This document shows, one piece after another, positions 37,802 through 48,747 of a DNA stretch of 64,000 nt. The stretch's first letter is position 1; each line of letters begins with the position of its first letter. The notes under the pieces were generated by a model. It did not search any database. It was not told the DNA's origin and saw only the letters and a program-made list of their open reading frames with translations. Location: positions 6,484,342 through 6,548,341 of the forward strand of contig CM034234.1 in the NCBI GenBank assembly GCA_019916065.1, in the 5' to 3' direction. Origin of the DNA: Vitellaria paradoxa. Its lineage: Eukaryota; Streptophyta; Magnoliopsida; Ericales; Sapotaceae. The position numbers and the translations under genes were made by a program.

Positions 37802-38473
37802 ATTATCCATTTTTTAAAATCAACCTTGACCTCGAAGGTCGAGGTTTAGATACTGAGATTGGATTTGATAAAGCTTTTCCCACAATGCTTCAGTTGGTGA
37901 TTGGCAATGCCATTGAATCAACGCCTCAGTGAAAGGATGGTGTCCTCAATGTCTCAATTACTTTGCCAACACTCGCAGAGGTACAGGTAACGCATTACCC
38001 TAACCATTCATGGCAAGTAAGTAGGGTATGGAACTCTCCTTTACTCCTGGATTTGCTTTTGGTTGAGAAACATGAAAAACAAAGATTCAAGCAGTTGTAA
38101 CTTGTATGTCACCTCTCCAATCTTTTGTATTATTTGGAAATGATCAAAGAACTTAGGAGAGAGTTTGACGTTTTTACAGCACTGAACTAATAACTATCTG
38201 AATGGCTGTAATTTAACATAAACCCAATCTCTTACAGCAAAGTTTTATTCGGTTTTATGCTAGTCTGCTTGTTGTTTCCTACGACGTTGTGCCAGAACTA
38301 AGTTTTTCATTAATAAGTGGAAAATTCTTTTGTGAAGGCATATTAAATCATTGATTGTAGAGTTTTTTGCTAACCCATTTATATACTAGACCAATCTGGT
38401 AAGAGCAAAAAATTAACGAGAAAAACCTTTTCCTGTATACTCAATCCGACTTATGCACATTCCTTTTTACTGT

Positions 38474-38700
38474 TTAATAAAGCACCATTTGCACTTTTAT
38501 TGCTTGAGCCTCCCATCTTTTAATCTCGAAATGACAGCATTTTGCTATCTTAGGTTCTAGGAAGTTATAGGTACTTCCTGGATCAATCAAAATATTCCAC
38601 TGTTTCTCTTTTAATAACCTTAAGGTTCTTGGTTGAGGGGTTCCAGTAATGACATGCAATGTTATTTTAGGTTCCTCAATTAGCATATGTTCATCTTTTT
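38474..38700 (-). pseudogene. Ty3-type aspartic protease fragment
   Basis: Minus-strand frame with the active-site type motif ILIDPGSTYNFLEP (family form is usually LIDSGSTHNF, so Ser is replaced by Pro) preceded by ITLHVITGTPQPRTLRL. The catalytic Asp is kept. The frame is separated from gag by an inserted SINE. Confidence 0.8.
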
Positions 38701-38721
38701 TTTCATTTTCGTCTTTTTCAC

Positions 38722-38930
38722 CTTTTTTTTTTTGTAACAAAGGAAATCACACGATGGGCCCTTCGGGCCCACCGAGCTAAAAACCCTTGGGGAGACTAGC
38801 GTAAGATCCCACCACCACAGCCTCCCACTTAAGACCTAATCGCCCAAGTGAGGGATTGAACTCACGACCTTTGTAGATCACCAAAGTCTTAAACTCGATC
38901 CCCACTCCACTGGACCAACCAATGGTGGAT
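38722..38930 (-). mobile_element. tRNA-derived SINE with perfect 11-bp target duplication
   Basis: On the minus strand the element has an A-box-like TGGTCCAGTGG and a B-box-like AGTTCAATCCC, spaced as in an RNA polymerase III promoter, and ends in TTTGTTACAAAAAAAAAAAG. It is bounded by GTCTTTTTCAC at 38711-38721 and 38931-38941. It inserted between the zinc-knuckle and protease parts of the Ty3-type element, so it is younger than that element. Confidence 0.9.
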
Positions 38931-38941
38931 GTCTTTTTCAC

Positions 38942-39769
38942 GTTGTTTCTCCTCATCCCCATTCTCTTGCAACACTGACTCGAGAACAAAGAGCTTTGGG
39001 TTTTTGCAGACATGGTTTCTACATCACTTTTCATCACAGTTGAAACATAGTCTTTTTTTTCCCTTGTCTCCACTTCTGCGGGACTTAGTTTTCGAATAGG
39101 CAACTTATTGACTGCAGATGGGTTCAGGGAATTACTACTAATTACTGGGTTTGAATTCATTGTTGGCCTCCAAGGTGGAACCTTATTACTAACAGAATTA
39201 ACTGTTCCTTTCCCCATGGTTACAGAACTGCTGTCCCCACTCCATTTGATTTGCTATTTCTTGATAGCTAATAAACTTTCCTCTTGCAATGTAGCTAGCC
39301 TAAAGGCCTTGTTTAGAGTATCAAAATTAAACTTCCTTACTAAGTACCTTATCTCATCTTTTAACTCAGTTAAAAAAATACTAAATTTATGCTTCTCACT
39401 GAGGCCTTTAATCTTGTTAGAAATAGCTTCAAACTTAGTTTTGAAATCCTCAACAGAAGAGTATTGTTTAAGCCTAACCAATTGATCCAAAGGGTCTTTG
39501 TAGGCATTTTCCCCAAATTTGATTTGTAAGGCTTCCGAAAATTCTTTCCAGTTAACCCATTTCCTTGAGTTTAACAAATCCTGAAACCAGATTAAAGACT
39601 TCCCTTCCATATGTAATGAAGCAATTTCTAACTTCTGATTTTCAAGAACTCTATAGTGTTTAAAAAATTGGTTTGCTTTATATAGCCACTCTGAAGGATT
39701 CTCACCATTAAAAACTGGGAACTTAAGCCTTACAGTTTTAACTTGAACTCCATAAAAACTATTGTTCAT
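38942..39769 (-). pseudogene. Ty3-type gag with zinc knuckle
   Basis: 39254-39769 encodes a retrotransposon gag domain: VRLKFPVFNGENPSEWLYKA, SLIWFQDLLNSRKWVNWKEF, YSSVEDFKTKFEAISNKIKG. Downstream, LPIRKLSPAEVETREKK leads into a zinc-knuckle-like C-FNCDEK ... H.CKNPKLFVLES, readable only after a frame change near 39055, so the gene is broken. A stop also separates the domains. Confidence 0.85.
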
Positions 39770-39899
39770 ACCTTCTGATGACTCTGGTGCACCATGACTA
39801 GACTAAGCTGCATTTTCGGTACTGTTTGGAGTTGGAGAGGGACCAACTACCACTTCCTTCTCACGATTTCTCTGAATTGCAGCAATGTTTGTTTGAACC

Positions 39900-40000
39900 T
39901 GGTGAGATACATCTTCTAACCTTTGGCTTATCTTCTCTATCATTTTCATCAATTAACTTGGTGAGATACCTCTTCTAACCTTTGGCTTATCTTCTCTAAT
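39900..40000. repeat. 59-bp tandem duplication at the gag leader/LTR junction
   Basis: The block GGTGAGATAC.TCTTCTAACC occurs at 39901 and about 39960, period about 59 bp. The second copy runs straight into LTR sequence, suggesting the rearrangement that truncated the right LTR. Confidence 0.75.
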
Positions 40001-40628
40001 AGCTTAGTTATAACAGTTGGACCAAGCCCAATGATGACTCGGTTTTTATTCCAGCTAAAGGTGGCCCACGGTTAAGTAACTCTCTCAGCCTGACCCACTG
40101 ATACACTTCAGCTTGGCTCATTATTTCATGACCCGTATTTGGACCCATCCTCTTATTATTAATCGATCCATGACCCATCTACCCACTGACCTTTCATGTG
40201 CTTGTATTTTTCTCTGGAAGTTTCCTATCCAGCTCACCCATCTGTCATTTATTGCTTCACCAACCCTTCCACCTATTTCACTGACTTTTCTTATTTATGC
40301 TCTTATATTTGAATCTCCTTATCCAACAACGGAGATTCGAGATGTCTTATAGCTGTTGCATTTGGCTACCCGCGTGTGCTTGGTCTTTGGCTGTCTAAGG
40401 GTGCTTTGGTCATTCCGCCCTCTGTGTGTGTATTGATTTTCTCCCCATCCCTCTTCTCCCCCCACCCTCTGCGTGTGTATTGATTTTCTCCCCATCCCTC
40501 TTCTCCCCTTATGCTTTTACTTCTTTTTCTTCGTTCTCAGAAATGGACTGTACTTCTTCTTCTTGTCTTGCCATTTTGTTTATGGCTGGTTGATTTTTCT
40601 CCGCAGCTACTATAGTGGTTTCATTACA
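39995..40628 (-). repeat. Right LTR (5' LTR) of the Ty3-type element, truncated
   Basis: Matches 37194-37801 but lacks the sequence that precedes it in the left copy. It contains a local duplication of about 44 bp (GTGTGTATTGATTTTCTCCC twice, 40427-40508). Confidence 0.8.
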
Positions 40629-41510
40629 ATCTCATTATAAATGCCCAACGGAAAGGGGTGATTACCACAGAGAATTAGGCATTGTTTGTCTCACTTGGAC
40701 CCGTTTTTTCACGGAATAGAGATGTGGTGGTTTTCAATGAGCGCTGTTCAAAGCAGCGACTTTAGTGTGCGCTCATCATTCAGGTACCCCGTCAATATTG
40801 TCCATAAAAATTAAAATAAAAAAAAAATGGAGTGGTGCTCTATCACTTTAAATTAAGAGGACTTTAAATGTATTTTAATTAAATAAGTTTTTTTTTGGTA
40901 AGATTTTTCTCGAATATTTATTTTATTTATAAAAGTTTTCTCATAACTGGTGGGTGTAGGATGAGAAAATGAATTAGAACTTAAGAGAAAAGGGAGTTTC
41001 CTATTCAATTCCGGAACGCATGATGCCTAACTTAATTTATTTATTTATTCTTGGTGACGTGACGACGAATTATTCCCTTTCAAAAAAAAAAAAAAAAAGG
41101 ACCAGGAATCATTCCAAGGAGGTTACATTGGACTCATCGTTAAATATTGAACTCCAAACTCATCATCAAATAGTAAATACCGGTGAATCACCCGTCATTA
41201 AATAGTAGATTCCAAACTCGTGATGATCATTCCAAATTTAGGATTGAAAAATTCACCCCCTTTATTACCTTGAAGGTGTGGTACCTAACCTATGGTTCAA
41301 AAGATTCTGGAGTTTATTTAGAGTTGGTTTGCTTTCATGCGGCTTTTAATGCATTAGAGGGGAATCATGCCTGAATTGTTTTTCTGCTTGATTGCTTTAT
41401 TTCCCTTTTTATGGCTTAGGAACTTCATTTTACTCAAAGTTAAATGTATGAATGAACTTGAACTGTTTGATTTTAATTTAACAATTCTGAATTGTACAAT
41501 GTTAGCGGCC

Positions 41511-41634
41511 CCAAGTTCGCAACCTAACTCTCAAGGATATATGATAGTTTAGACTTATTGGTTGCCACGCTTATTCCAAGTTCGCAACCTAACTCTCAAG
41601 GATATATGATAGTTTATACTCACTGATTGCCACG
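41511..41634. repeat. 65-bp tandem duplication
   Basis: Two adjacent copies starting CCAAGTTCGCAACCTAACTC at 41511 and 41576, both ending in TTGCCACGC-like sequence, differing at a handful of positions. Confidence 0.85.
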
Positions 41635-43070
41635 CATGATGGTAAGGTTTGAATTTAGTTAGTTTTTTTTTTTTTCCCCCTTAATTTTTTGGCCAAATTT
41701 TGAGCACGTTGGTATTTTAAAAAATTCAAACAATTTTACACAATTGTAAATATATATATATATAAATTTATGTTTTTCCAAGTTCCCGGATTTCGAAAAT
41801 TTGCAAGCAAATTCCAATGATAGTTAATTTGCATCATATACAAGGATATAATGATAATGAGGCTGATGGTGGTGATAGTTTGGGTTCAGCGGCGTATTTC
41901 AAGTTCCTTTGATTCACCTGCTTGCTTTAAAATCCCATTGGCTTGGTCTTATAACTATTAATTTAGAGGCCTTAAAAGGAATTTTCATGATAATCAAGAT
42001 CCTGAAGCAGACCGTTGCTGTGAATCATAGATATGTAAGAAACTTCAACATTCACCAACCATGCTCTTGACCCGTTCTTTTGGTGTGTCTTGTGTCATGA
42101 TGTTGAAAATTTCACTGCTTAGTGTAACCCCGTTCAATGTCAAAAGCAATCAAAAATACATTATTACATCTGAGACGTAATTGTGCTATCATGATTGTTC
42201 AATCGTAGCCATTGATGTAAACGGTATAAGATCATATGCATGAATAGTTTAAATCAGACATTATATTGTCCTGACATTTATCTTTTATTATTACGTGTAA
42301 TTAAGTACAAATCATAATAAAATTATTTGACATGTCTCAAGTTAAGAGTGTTAATTAAATTATGAGAAAGAAAATGTTACCGTCAATTGTTAGTTGCGTG
42401 ACTAATGAATCTTAACTGTTAATTATTTTGTAAGATTCATCAAAAACACTTAAAAATTAACAGTTGAGATCAATTCACTGTATCTTTTCCTGACTGAAAA
42501 TAGTACATAAAGTCGAATAAATTGGCATATAACCTATACGATAGGCAACTAAAATTGCACAATCAATGCTCCATCATAGCTCATGGATCATTAGGGAAAA
42601 AGAAAAGTCATTGGGTCCCCCGTGCACCAACCAACAAAAACTGAGGTGGAGTCTCTAACAACCACATGTATTTTTCCATTGCAGAGCATCCAGAGGTGGT
42701 AGTAGGCAAATGATGCTCATCATCCACACGTCCTCCAAGTCCTACCATTCCATGTGGGGCCTCCGAGCAAAGACTGTAGGACTTCTTATTTTGTCTCCAA
42801 GGTCACTATCCAAGTGGTTGGTGGCCCTCTCTTCACAAATTTAGATGTTGATTCCACTGCTCACAAAATTTTGTGGTTATTATGGAAAATATTTAATAAT
42901 GATATTGTGAATTTCAATCGTCCATGTATGCGAGTTTTAAGTGATTTCGCACATATAAACAGTTGCCAATATATATTATGGTTGTACAACTGTATTTAAT
43001 AATCTCTTATCACCAGCATTTCCAAGAATGCATTGGGATTAAAACTCTATTGATTCAGTCCTCTAAGAAG

Positions 43071-43208
43071 TTTTTTTTTTAACCAAAACCCCGGTGGCGC
43101 TGGAATATACGATTGGCTCCCACAACCGTGCACTAGTTAATTGCGGGACTCGAAATCTCGCTAATAATATGGACCGCACATGACTTATCAATTCAACTGC
43201 ACTCAAGG
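43071..43208 (-). mobile_element. Second SINE, 138 bp, with 15-bp target duplication
   Basis: Flanked by CAGTCCTCTAAGAAG (43056-43070) and CAGTCTTCTAAGAAG (43209-43223), one mismatch. On the minus strand it contains TTGAATTGATAAGTCATG (A-box region) and GATTTCGAGTCCCGC (B-box region) and ends with an A-rich tail after GGTTTTGGTT. It is a different family from the SINE at 38722. Confidence 0.8.
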
Positions 43209-43443
43209 CAGTCTTCTAAGAAGTGTACAAATTGGTCCTATTCATCTCAATTCAAATGTAGAGTGTCTGACTTAAAAAAAATACCAAAAAAAAAAACAAT
43301 GTGGAGTTGTACCTACTTTCTCATCCTAGCCGTTCAGTTTTTAAGTTGTTAATTCCACCTACTGGATCAATGGTTGACCTAGCTTGATAATATTTCTCAC
43401 CTAATTTTTTTTTCCTCTTTCATAACAATTCTTTCAAAAACTA

Positions 43444-43693
43444 AGGTGGCGTTTAGTTTTTTTTTTTTTAATTTTTTGTTTTCCTATTTTTATTTTTTAT
43501 TTTTTATTTTAAGTTATTTGTCATTTTACACTTTTGAAAATAAGAAAAATAATTCAAAACACATTTGTCACTTGTGTTTTCTGTTTTTAAAATTTTTAAA
43601 ATAAAAAAATAGAGTATTTTTCTGTCTTTTTGTTTTGAAAATTTAAAACATAAATTATATAAAACAAAAAATAGAAAAATAAACTAAATGACA
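43444..43693. mobile_element. MITE-like element, family B single copy
   Basis: Begins GGTGGCGTTTAGTTTT and ends AATAAACTAAATGACAAC, matching in layout and internal blocks (CACTTGTGTTTTC, TTTTGAAAATAAG) the array at 49750-50752. Non-coding. Confidence 0.55.
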
Positions 43694-44700
43694 ACTAAAT
43701 ATACAACTATTTAATGCAAGTTGTCCTAACTCTAGTCTTGAATAGTCCTCCCCTTCCGTAGTTCATAACAGGCTTTAAAATAATCATTGTAGGTCAGTAT
43801 TTCTTTACCAAAAATATAATTATGCAATATATATTTTTATTGTAAGCCGCTAACCTTCAATTTATATACATATACATATATATACAAATAAAAGGATGGA
43901 CACATTAATGATGAAATGCTACGTCAATATGAGCTAAAGGCACGCTCAGATAAAAGCGACTCCATTTGTCTCGCTAAAGATGTGTTTCGATAAAAAAATT
44001 TGTTGAAGATATGATTTGAATTTTTTTTTTATTGGGATTGTGATTGGAAAAAAAAAAAAAAAAAAAGAGAGAGGTATGAGATTTGAGAATTAAAAAAATA
44101 AGATATTGATAAATTATTTTATTCTTTTCACTTATTTAATTGAGAAGAAGTATTTAAACTCTCTAGCAGTTTTGAGAAATTTTAAATTGATGAGAAGAAT
44201 AATTAAAAATTTTATGAATTAAATTGCTGTTTAGAATTATGAGATCATTCACATTTATTAGAGTATTAATAGTTCTTCTCACCGACCCTCCAACATAATC
44301 TAATTGGAGAGATCATTCACATTTATTGAAGTCTTGATAATTCGAATTCTCACCGACCCACCAACATATTCTAATGGCGCCAGGGGGGTGGGGGTGGGAT
44401 TGGTTGCCTCTTGGCACAAGGCTTTGTTCGGCATCATTGCCAAGAAGTTAATTTTTGTCTATTTAATTTTTGATTCTTTTTAAATGATTGAAATTATTTT
44501 TATATTTTTAAATTCATTCGCATCATAAAGGACAGATATATCAAATTAACAAAAAAAATTAAACAATTAATAGTCAAAAATTAATTTTTAATAGCCAATT
44601 ACAAAAAAAAAAACTATTTTTTTTATTTCCAAATAAAGCTTAAGATTATTGTTAACATAGCAAAGAACAGCCCCAGCATTTTCGAAATTATGTCGCTATG

Positions 44701-44731
<31 letters not shown>

Positions 44732-44983
44732 CTTATGAAGACTAGAAGTATATGCATTCTTCAAAATAAATAAATATATATTTTCAACTTGGAATGTTAC
44801 GAGCGATACAGATTATTTTTGCTCTGTTATCTGCTGAATTAATAAAATTAGGCATCAGTCAGAAGCAACATTTCTAATAATGCTAGCTACTAATGTAATG
44901 GATTTTGGGTCTGGATAACGAAGAACCTTTTGCTGTTTGGTCAATCAGTATTAACAAATGGGTTAGTTGATAATTAATATATA

Positions 44984-45020
<37 letters not shown>

Positions 45021-45255
45021 CTCTTGCATGAGACAGAAATATTATAAATAACGCAATAAAAGACATAATCGAACACAATGTGATTCACACTAACTTAACC
45101 TAAGAATATTCTAGTATCCCTTTTACCTAAATACCAAACATTTATTTACAGTTACTTAAGTAAAGAGCAATTTATTATGCTCATGGGTTTGTTGGCCTTT
45201 CATTAAATGTTTCAAGGATTCTACTCACTTGACCATGCAAAGGAAATGAAATTAG

Positions 45256-45404
45256 AGTGTGTTTGGTTTATTAAAATTATTGAAATTTTTTGAAAATTTT
45301 TGAAAATTTTTAAAAATTATTCACTTTTTATCTCAATGTACAAATTATGAATTCATAAATTATCTCACTTTATCTTATTTTTTGTCACTCTAAACACACC
45401 CTTA
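45256..45404. mobile_element. Short MITE-like element, family A
   Basis: Starts GTGTGTTTGGTTTATTAAA and ends ACTCTAAACACACCCTTA, giving short terminal inverted repeats around GTGTTTGG/CTAAACAC. It shares the ATGTACAAATTATGAATTC core region with the copy at 9811. Confidence 0.55.
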
Positions 45405-46179
45405 GTTGTGAAGAGAAAATGTATACTAATAACTAGATGATGATTGATACGTCTAGAGCTTAGGTATATTTCCCTTATTTTATGTCAAAGGAGTATATGG
45501 CCCTAATTATGTTACCAACAAACAACTAGCTAGTTGGGTATTCCTCCCCTCCCCTCAAGTAATTTACTAATAGAATGAACAATTTATTGCAAGAATATTA
45601 ACACAATTATATATTACCTTAGACAAACTTAAAAATTGAAAATTTGAAGTATGAATTAATCCTGTTGCATCGTTAACTATCATTTCACTTAAAAATTTAA
45701 GTTTTTAGGGAAAGTAAGAATTTTATTATTTATATTAACTTATTTCTCTCTCTCAATGCGAGCTATGCAGTGCCCCTCACGTGCAAGGGAATTCACTTTG
45801 AATGGGCGAAACACAAGGAATTATTAATTTATTTGGATGGCAGTGAGATTTAAATTCAAGACTTCCAATTTCTCCGATACCATGTTTAATTGTTAGTCAT
45901 CATTTTATCTACAAACTTAAACTACTAATGAAGGTGGCAACTTTATTATTATATTAATTAATTTTCTCTCAACACATTCTAATTGTGTTATTGAACTAGA
46001 TAGGAATTGTTAATAACTTGTGGAACACGTAGGCTTCTACTTAACTCAATTCGATTTAGTCTTTATTTAATATAAATAAAATCAAATTTTTAGAATTTTT
46101 TTTTCTTATTCAGTTTAATTGAGGGTTATACTTTCTTCTATTAAATAATACGAGTTATATTTATTATTATAATAATTTA

Positions 46180-47013
46180 ACTCAACCAATTTTGCACTTA
46201 ATACAAAATATTAACTCAACCAAATTTGTAATCAATACAAAATAATAATAATAACAATAGTATTAATAATAGTAATAATAATAATATATTATTAAGGTTA
46301 TTTTGCCGAGTTCCTTAGAGAAAGTTGTCTCGCGCCTCTGGGTATTCTCTACCTACCGACCTATATCTGTTTTGGGTATAGGCAGCCTTTTGTTGAAAGT
46401 CGTTCGAGATTTTCTTAGGAGTATGGCATGGGTTACTTCAGCGCCGTAGTGCCTAGTACTCAAACATTGGATCGAGTCATTTTCTCTACCCATTTTTACC
46501 CTAAAAAAGCAGGGTCACCTTACGTCTTTGAATCGATAACCATCTCTTTTTGCTAACTTAGCCTCCTCTATCTCTCGGACTAACAAAGGATAGTACAGGA
46601 ATATTACCCGTTGTTTGTGGACTACGCCTTTTGGCCTGATCTTAGGCCTTGACTCACCCTCCATGGACGAACTTTGTGGAGGAACCCTTAGGTTTTCGAG
46701 GCATTGGATTCTCACCAATGTTTGTGTTACTTAAACTGACATTCTCGCTTCCGCTTCATCTGTCACTGATCATGCGAGTGATTCTTTTAAGGTGGAACGC
46801 TAATGTATTTTACATCCCATAGGTTCGGCAGATCGCTTAACCCTGTTCATCTTCGGGGCGAGAGCGCTCGATCAGTAAATTATTACGTACTCTTTCAAGT
46901 GAGTTGTAACCAATTTTAATAATAATAATAATAATATTTTATTACTATTATTTTGTATTGATTACAAAATTGGTTGAGTTAATATTTTGTATTGAGTACA
47001 AAATTGGTTGAAC
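46180..47013. repeat. Inverted repeat enclosing a plastid 23S fragment
   Basis: The left arm (about 46180-46290) and right arm (about 46911-47013) are inverted copies: CTCAACCAATTTTGCACTTA on the left corresponds to TTCAACCAATTTTGTACTCA in the reversed right arm, continuing through ATACAAAATATTAACTCAAC to an AAT-repeat. Each arm is itself a 35-bp unit repeated twice. The rRNA fragment fills the space between the arms. Confidence 0.85.
46296..46902 (-). pseudogene. Nuclear copy of plastid 23S rRNA fragment (NUPT)
   Basis: Read on the minus strand the segment follows a plastid large-subunit rRNA: ACTGATCGAGCGCTCTCGCC, GAAGATGAACAGGGTTAAGC, GCGGAAGCGAGAATGTCAG, GTGAGAATCCAATGCCTCG, AAGCTTAAG-free loop, GTTCCTCCACAAAGTTCGTC, CCTGTACTATCC and CTCTAAGGAACTCGGCAAAA. 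This corresponds to roughly the middle third of domains II-III. Differences from the plastid form are mostly C-to-T and G-to-A, as expected for a methylated nuclear copy. It is not functional. A short frame at 46515-46718 is a shadow of it. Confidence 0.92.
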
Positions 47014-47282
47014 TCATTCAAAAAAGACGACCAGAATGAAGATATATCCTAGAGAATTGCGAGAAATGCGTGACATGATAATGACTACCACTAGAGACTT
47101 CACCCTTTGCTTGGTAATGAAGTTTGGAAAAGCCTAAAGCTTATGAACCATGCCACGTCCAGTTGAATTTTGAAGCAGTGATTTGCAAAGTAACTTCTTG
47201 GAGGTTTAAATTAAGGTTCTATTTAAGAAATCTTGTCTCGGGGTAAACAATTAAGAACGATACTTCAAAAATATCACCATTG

Positions 47283-47453
47283 GCCTGTTTGGTTTGGAAT
47301 AATTTGATGAAAATCTCCGAAAATCTCTATAAATCTCTGTTAACTTTATATCATATCAACTTTTTTCTCTCACCACAAACGCATTACGAACTCTCTCCAA
47401 ACCACAATTTATCTCAATTTATCTCATTTTTTCTTACTCCAAACAATCCCATA
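47283..47453. mobile_element. Short MITE-like element, family A
   Basis: Starts GCCTGTTTGGTTTGGAATAA and ends TTCTTACTCCAAACAATCCC, with an internal CTCTATAAATCTCTGTTAAC block as in the 55083 copy. Non-coding. Confidence 0.45.
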
Positions 47454-48591
47454 TATCAAAGATAAAAAATTAAAGATGCTACTTCAAATAAGAATATACG
47501 ATTGAAATCAGAGGATGATATATAAAGATAAGTAATATCATTAAATAATATATAAGATTTGATATAAGATGAAATTAATTTTTTATGTAAAATTATATTT
47601 TTAATGTTAGATTAGCGAAACCAAAGACACGATTTGATATATAAAATAGTTTTAAACTTCTAAATTTTAATAGATAACAAATCTAGAGATAAAAATAATA
47701 TTTCACTCAAATTGAACTTGTAGTTCAAAATAACTTTACAAGAATAAATACTTGATTTATGATTCCACTATGGGGCTTTTTGGAGCCAAAAAAAAGATTA
47801 AAAAAAAAAAAAAAAAACTAGGAAATTGCATCATGGACTAACATGTGTGGCACTCTACTGAATAATTATGTATTTAATAAAAATTTGTAAAAGTTAAAAG
47901 AAAGTTGAAGATGAATACAGTTAGTGAAAGTTGTGTTTGGTAGAAAAAATTAAAAAAAAAAATTGATAAAAATTGATTTTTTTTATGCGGCAAACGGTTC
48001 TTACATTATTAGTCCAATCCCACATTTCTTTTCCTCGTAATTAAACGCATCCATATTGGATAGGAATCTTCAAAGTGAGTTCCTCCGAGTCTGCAAGAGA
48101 GACGACCTTCTTTCTGACCCTGCAATGCCTTTCTGTGAAATTATCTGGTGTCCAAACAATCTTTTCAAAGAAAAGGGAAGGTGCTTGTTTCGAACCTAGC
48201 CAAAGTACTTTCTTTAAGAGAGAGAGAGAGAGGGGGAGAATATAGAGCCAAAAGATTTTTTTTAAAGGAAATTTGACATTTTATATATTATAATTTCATA
48301 TTCAAATTCTTATCTCATCCCATGAGATAAATGAATTATTATTTTTTCATTAAATCAATAGCTGAATTTTAAATTTCAATTACAATTAAAATACAAGTAT
48401 TGCTAGTCACGTATAATTCAAAGACGAGCTAGCTTGAAAGGTCTCATGGTCAACACCATATGTTACACACAAAGTAATTAATTTTTAGGTGGTTGGCCAA
48501 TAGTTTTCATTAGTTGAAGGCAATTTTCAATTCAGATTTGGTGCTTACCTACCAAAAACAGAAGCAAAAACAAAACCTAGAATAGTGCTTA

Positions 48592-48747
48592 GGGCTCGTT
48601 TGGAGTCCCAAATAAAACTAAAAAAAACTAATGGATTAGATTGATGTGATGTAAAAATGATAGGTGGCAAAATGTAATTGGAGGGATTTGAAAACTTTTG
48701 AAGTTTTTTAAAATTTTTTGATTTTATTTGGGACTCCAAACGAGCCC
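48592..48747. mobile_element. Tourist-like MITE with perfect 26-bp terminal inverted repeats
   Basis: Both ends read GGGCTCGTTTGGAGTCCC inward and stay identical for 26 bp. The 156-bp element is flanked by TTA on both sides (48589-48591 and 48748-48750), the 3-bp target duplication typical of PIF/Harbinger-derived MITEs. The perfect ends suggest a recent insertion. Confidence 0.9.

Larger units (their letters stand above)
36941..40628 (-). mobile_element. Non-autonomous Ty3-type LTR element (gag and protease only)
   Basis: Two direct repeats flank a minus-strand gag-protease region with no reverse transcriptase, RNase H or integrase, so the copy depends on a relative. The repeat ends in GTTTCATTACA at 37801 and again at 40628. 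An ATCTC pair (36936-36940 and 40629-40633) is a possible 5-bp target duplication, making 36941 the left limit; this limit is less sure than the right one. It lies antisense immediately downstream of EIN2. Confidence 0.75.
40634..46170. other. Repeat-rich intergenic region
   Basis: No protein-coding gene is recognisable. It contains a 65-bp tandem duplication (41511-41634), a SINE (43071-43208), a family B element (43444-43693), a family A element (45256-45404) and AT microsatellites at 44704-44731 and 44988-45018. The stretch 42560-42860 has balanced composition and a short open frame (42754-42999), but shows no family similarity I know. Confidence 0.6.

Noticed and set aside
38777..38930. 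Coding sequence joined to the Ty3 gag through the SINE
   Set aside because: The apparent extension of the gag frame is SINE sequence bounded by a target duplication.
42754..42999. Open frame in a balanced-composition stretch
   Set aside because: No recognisable domain, no splice partner and no promoter; length is expected by chance.
46515..46718. Short minus-strand open frame as a possible protein
   Set aside because: It lies wholly within the plastid 23S rRNA fragment and is a chance frame of rRNA sequence.
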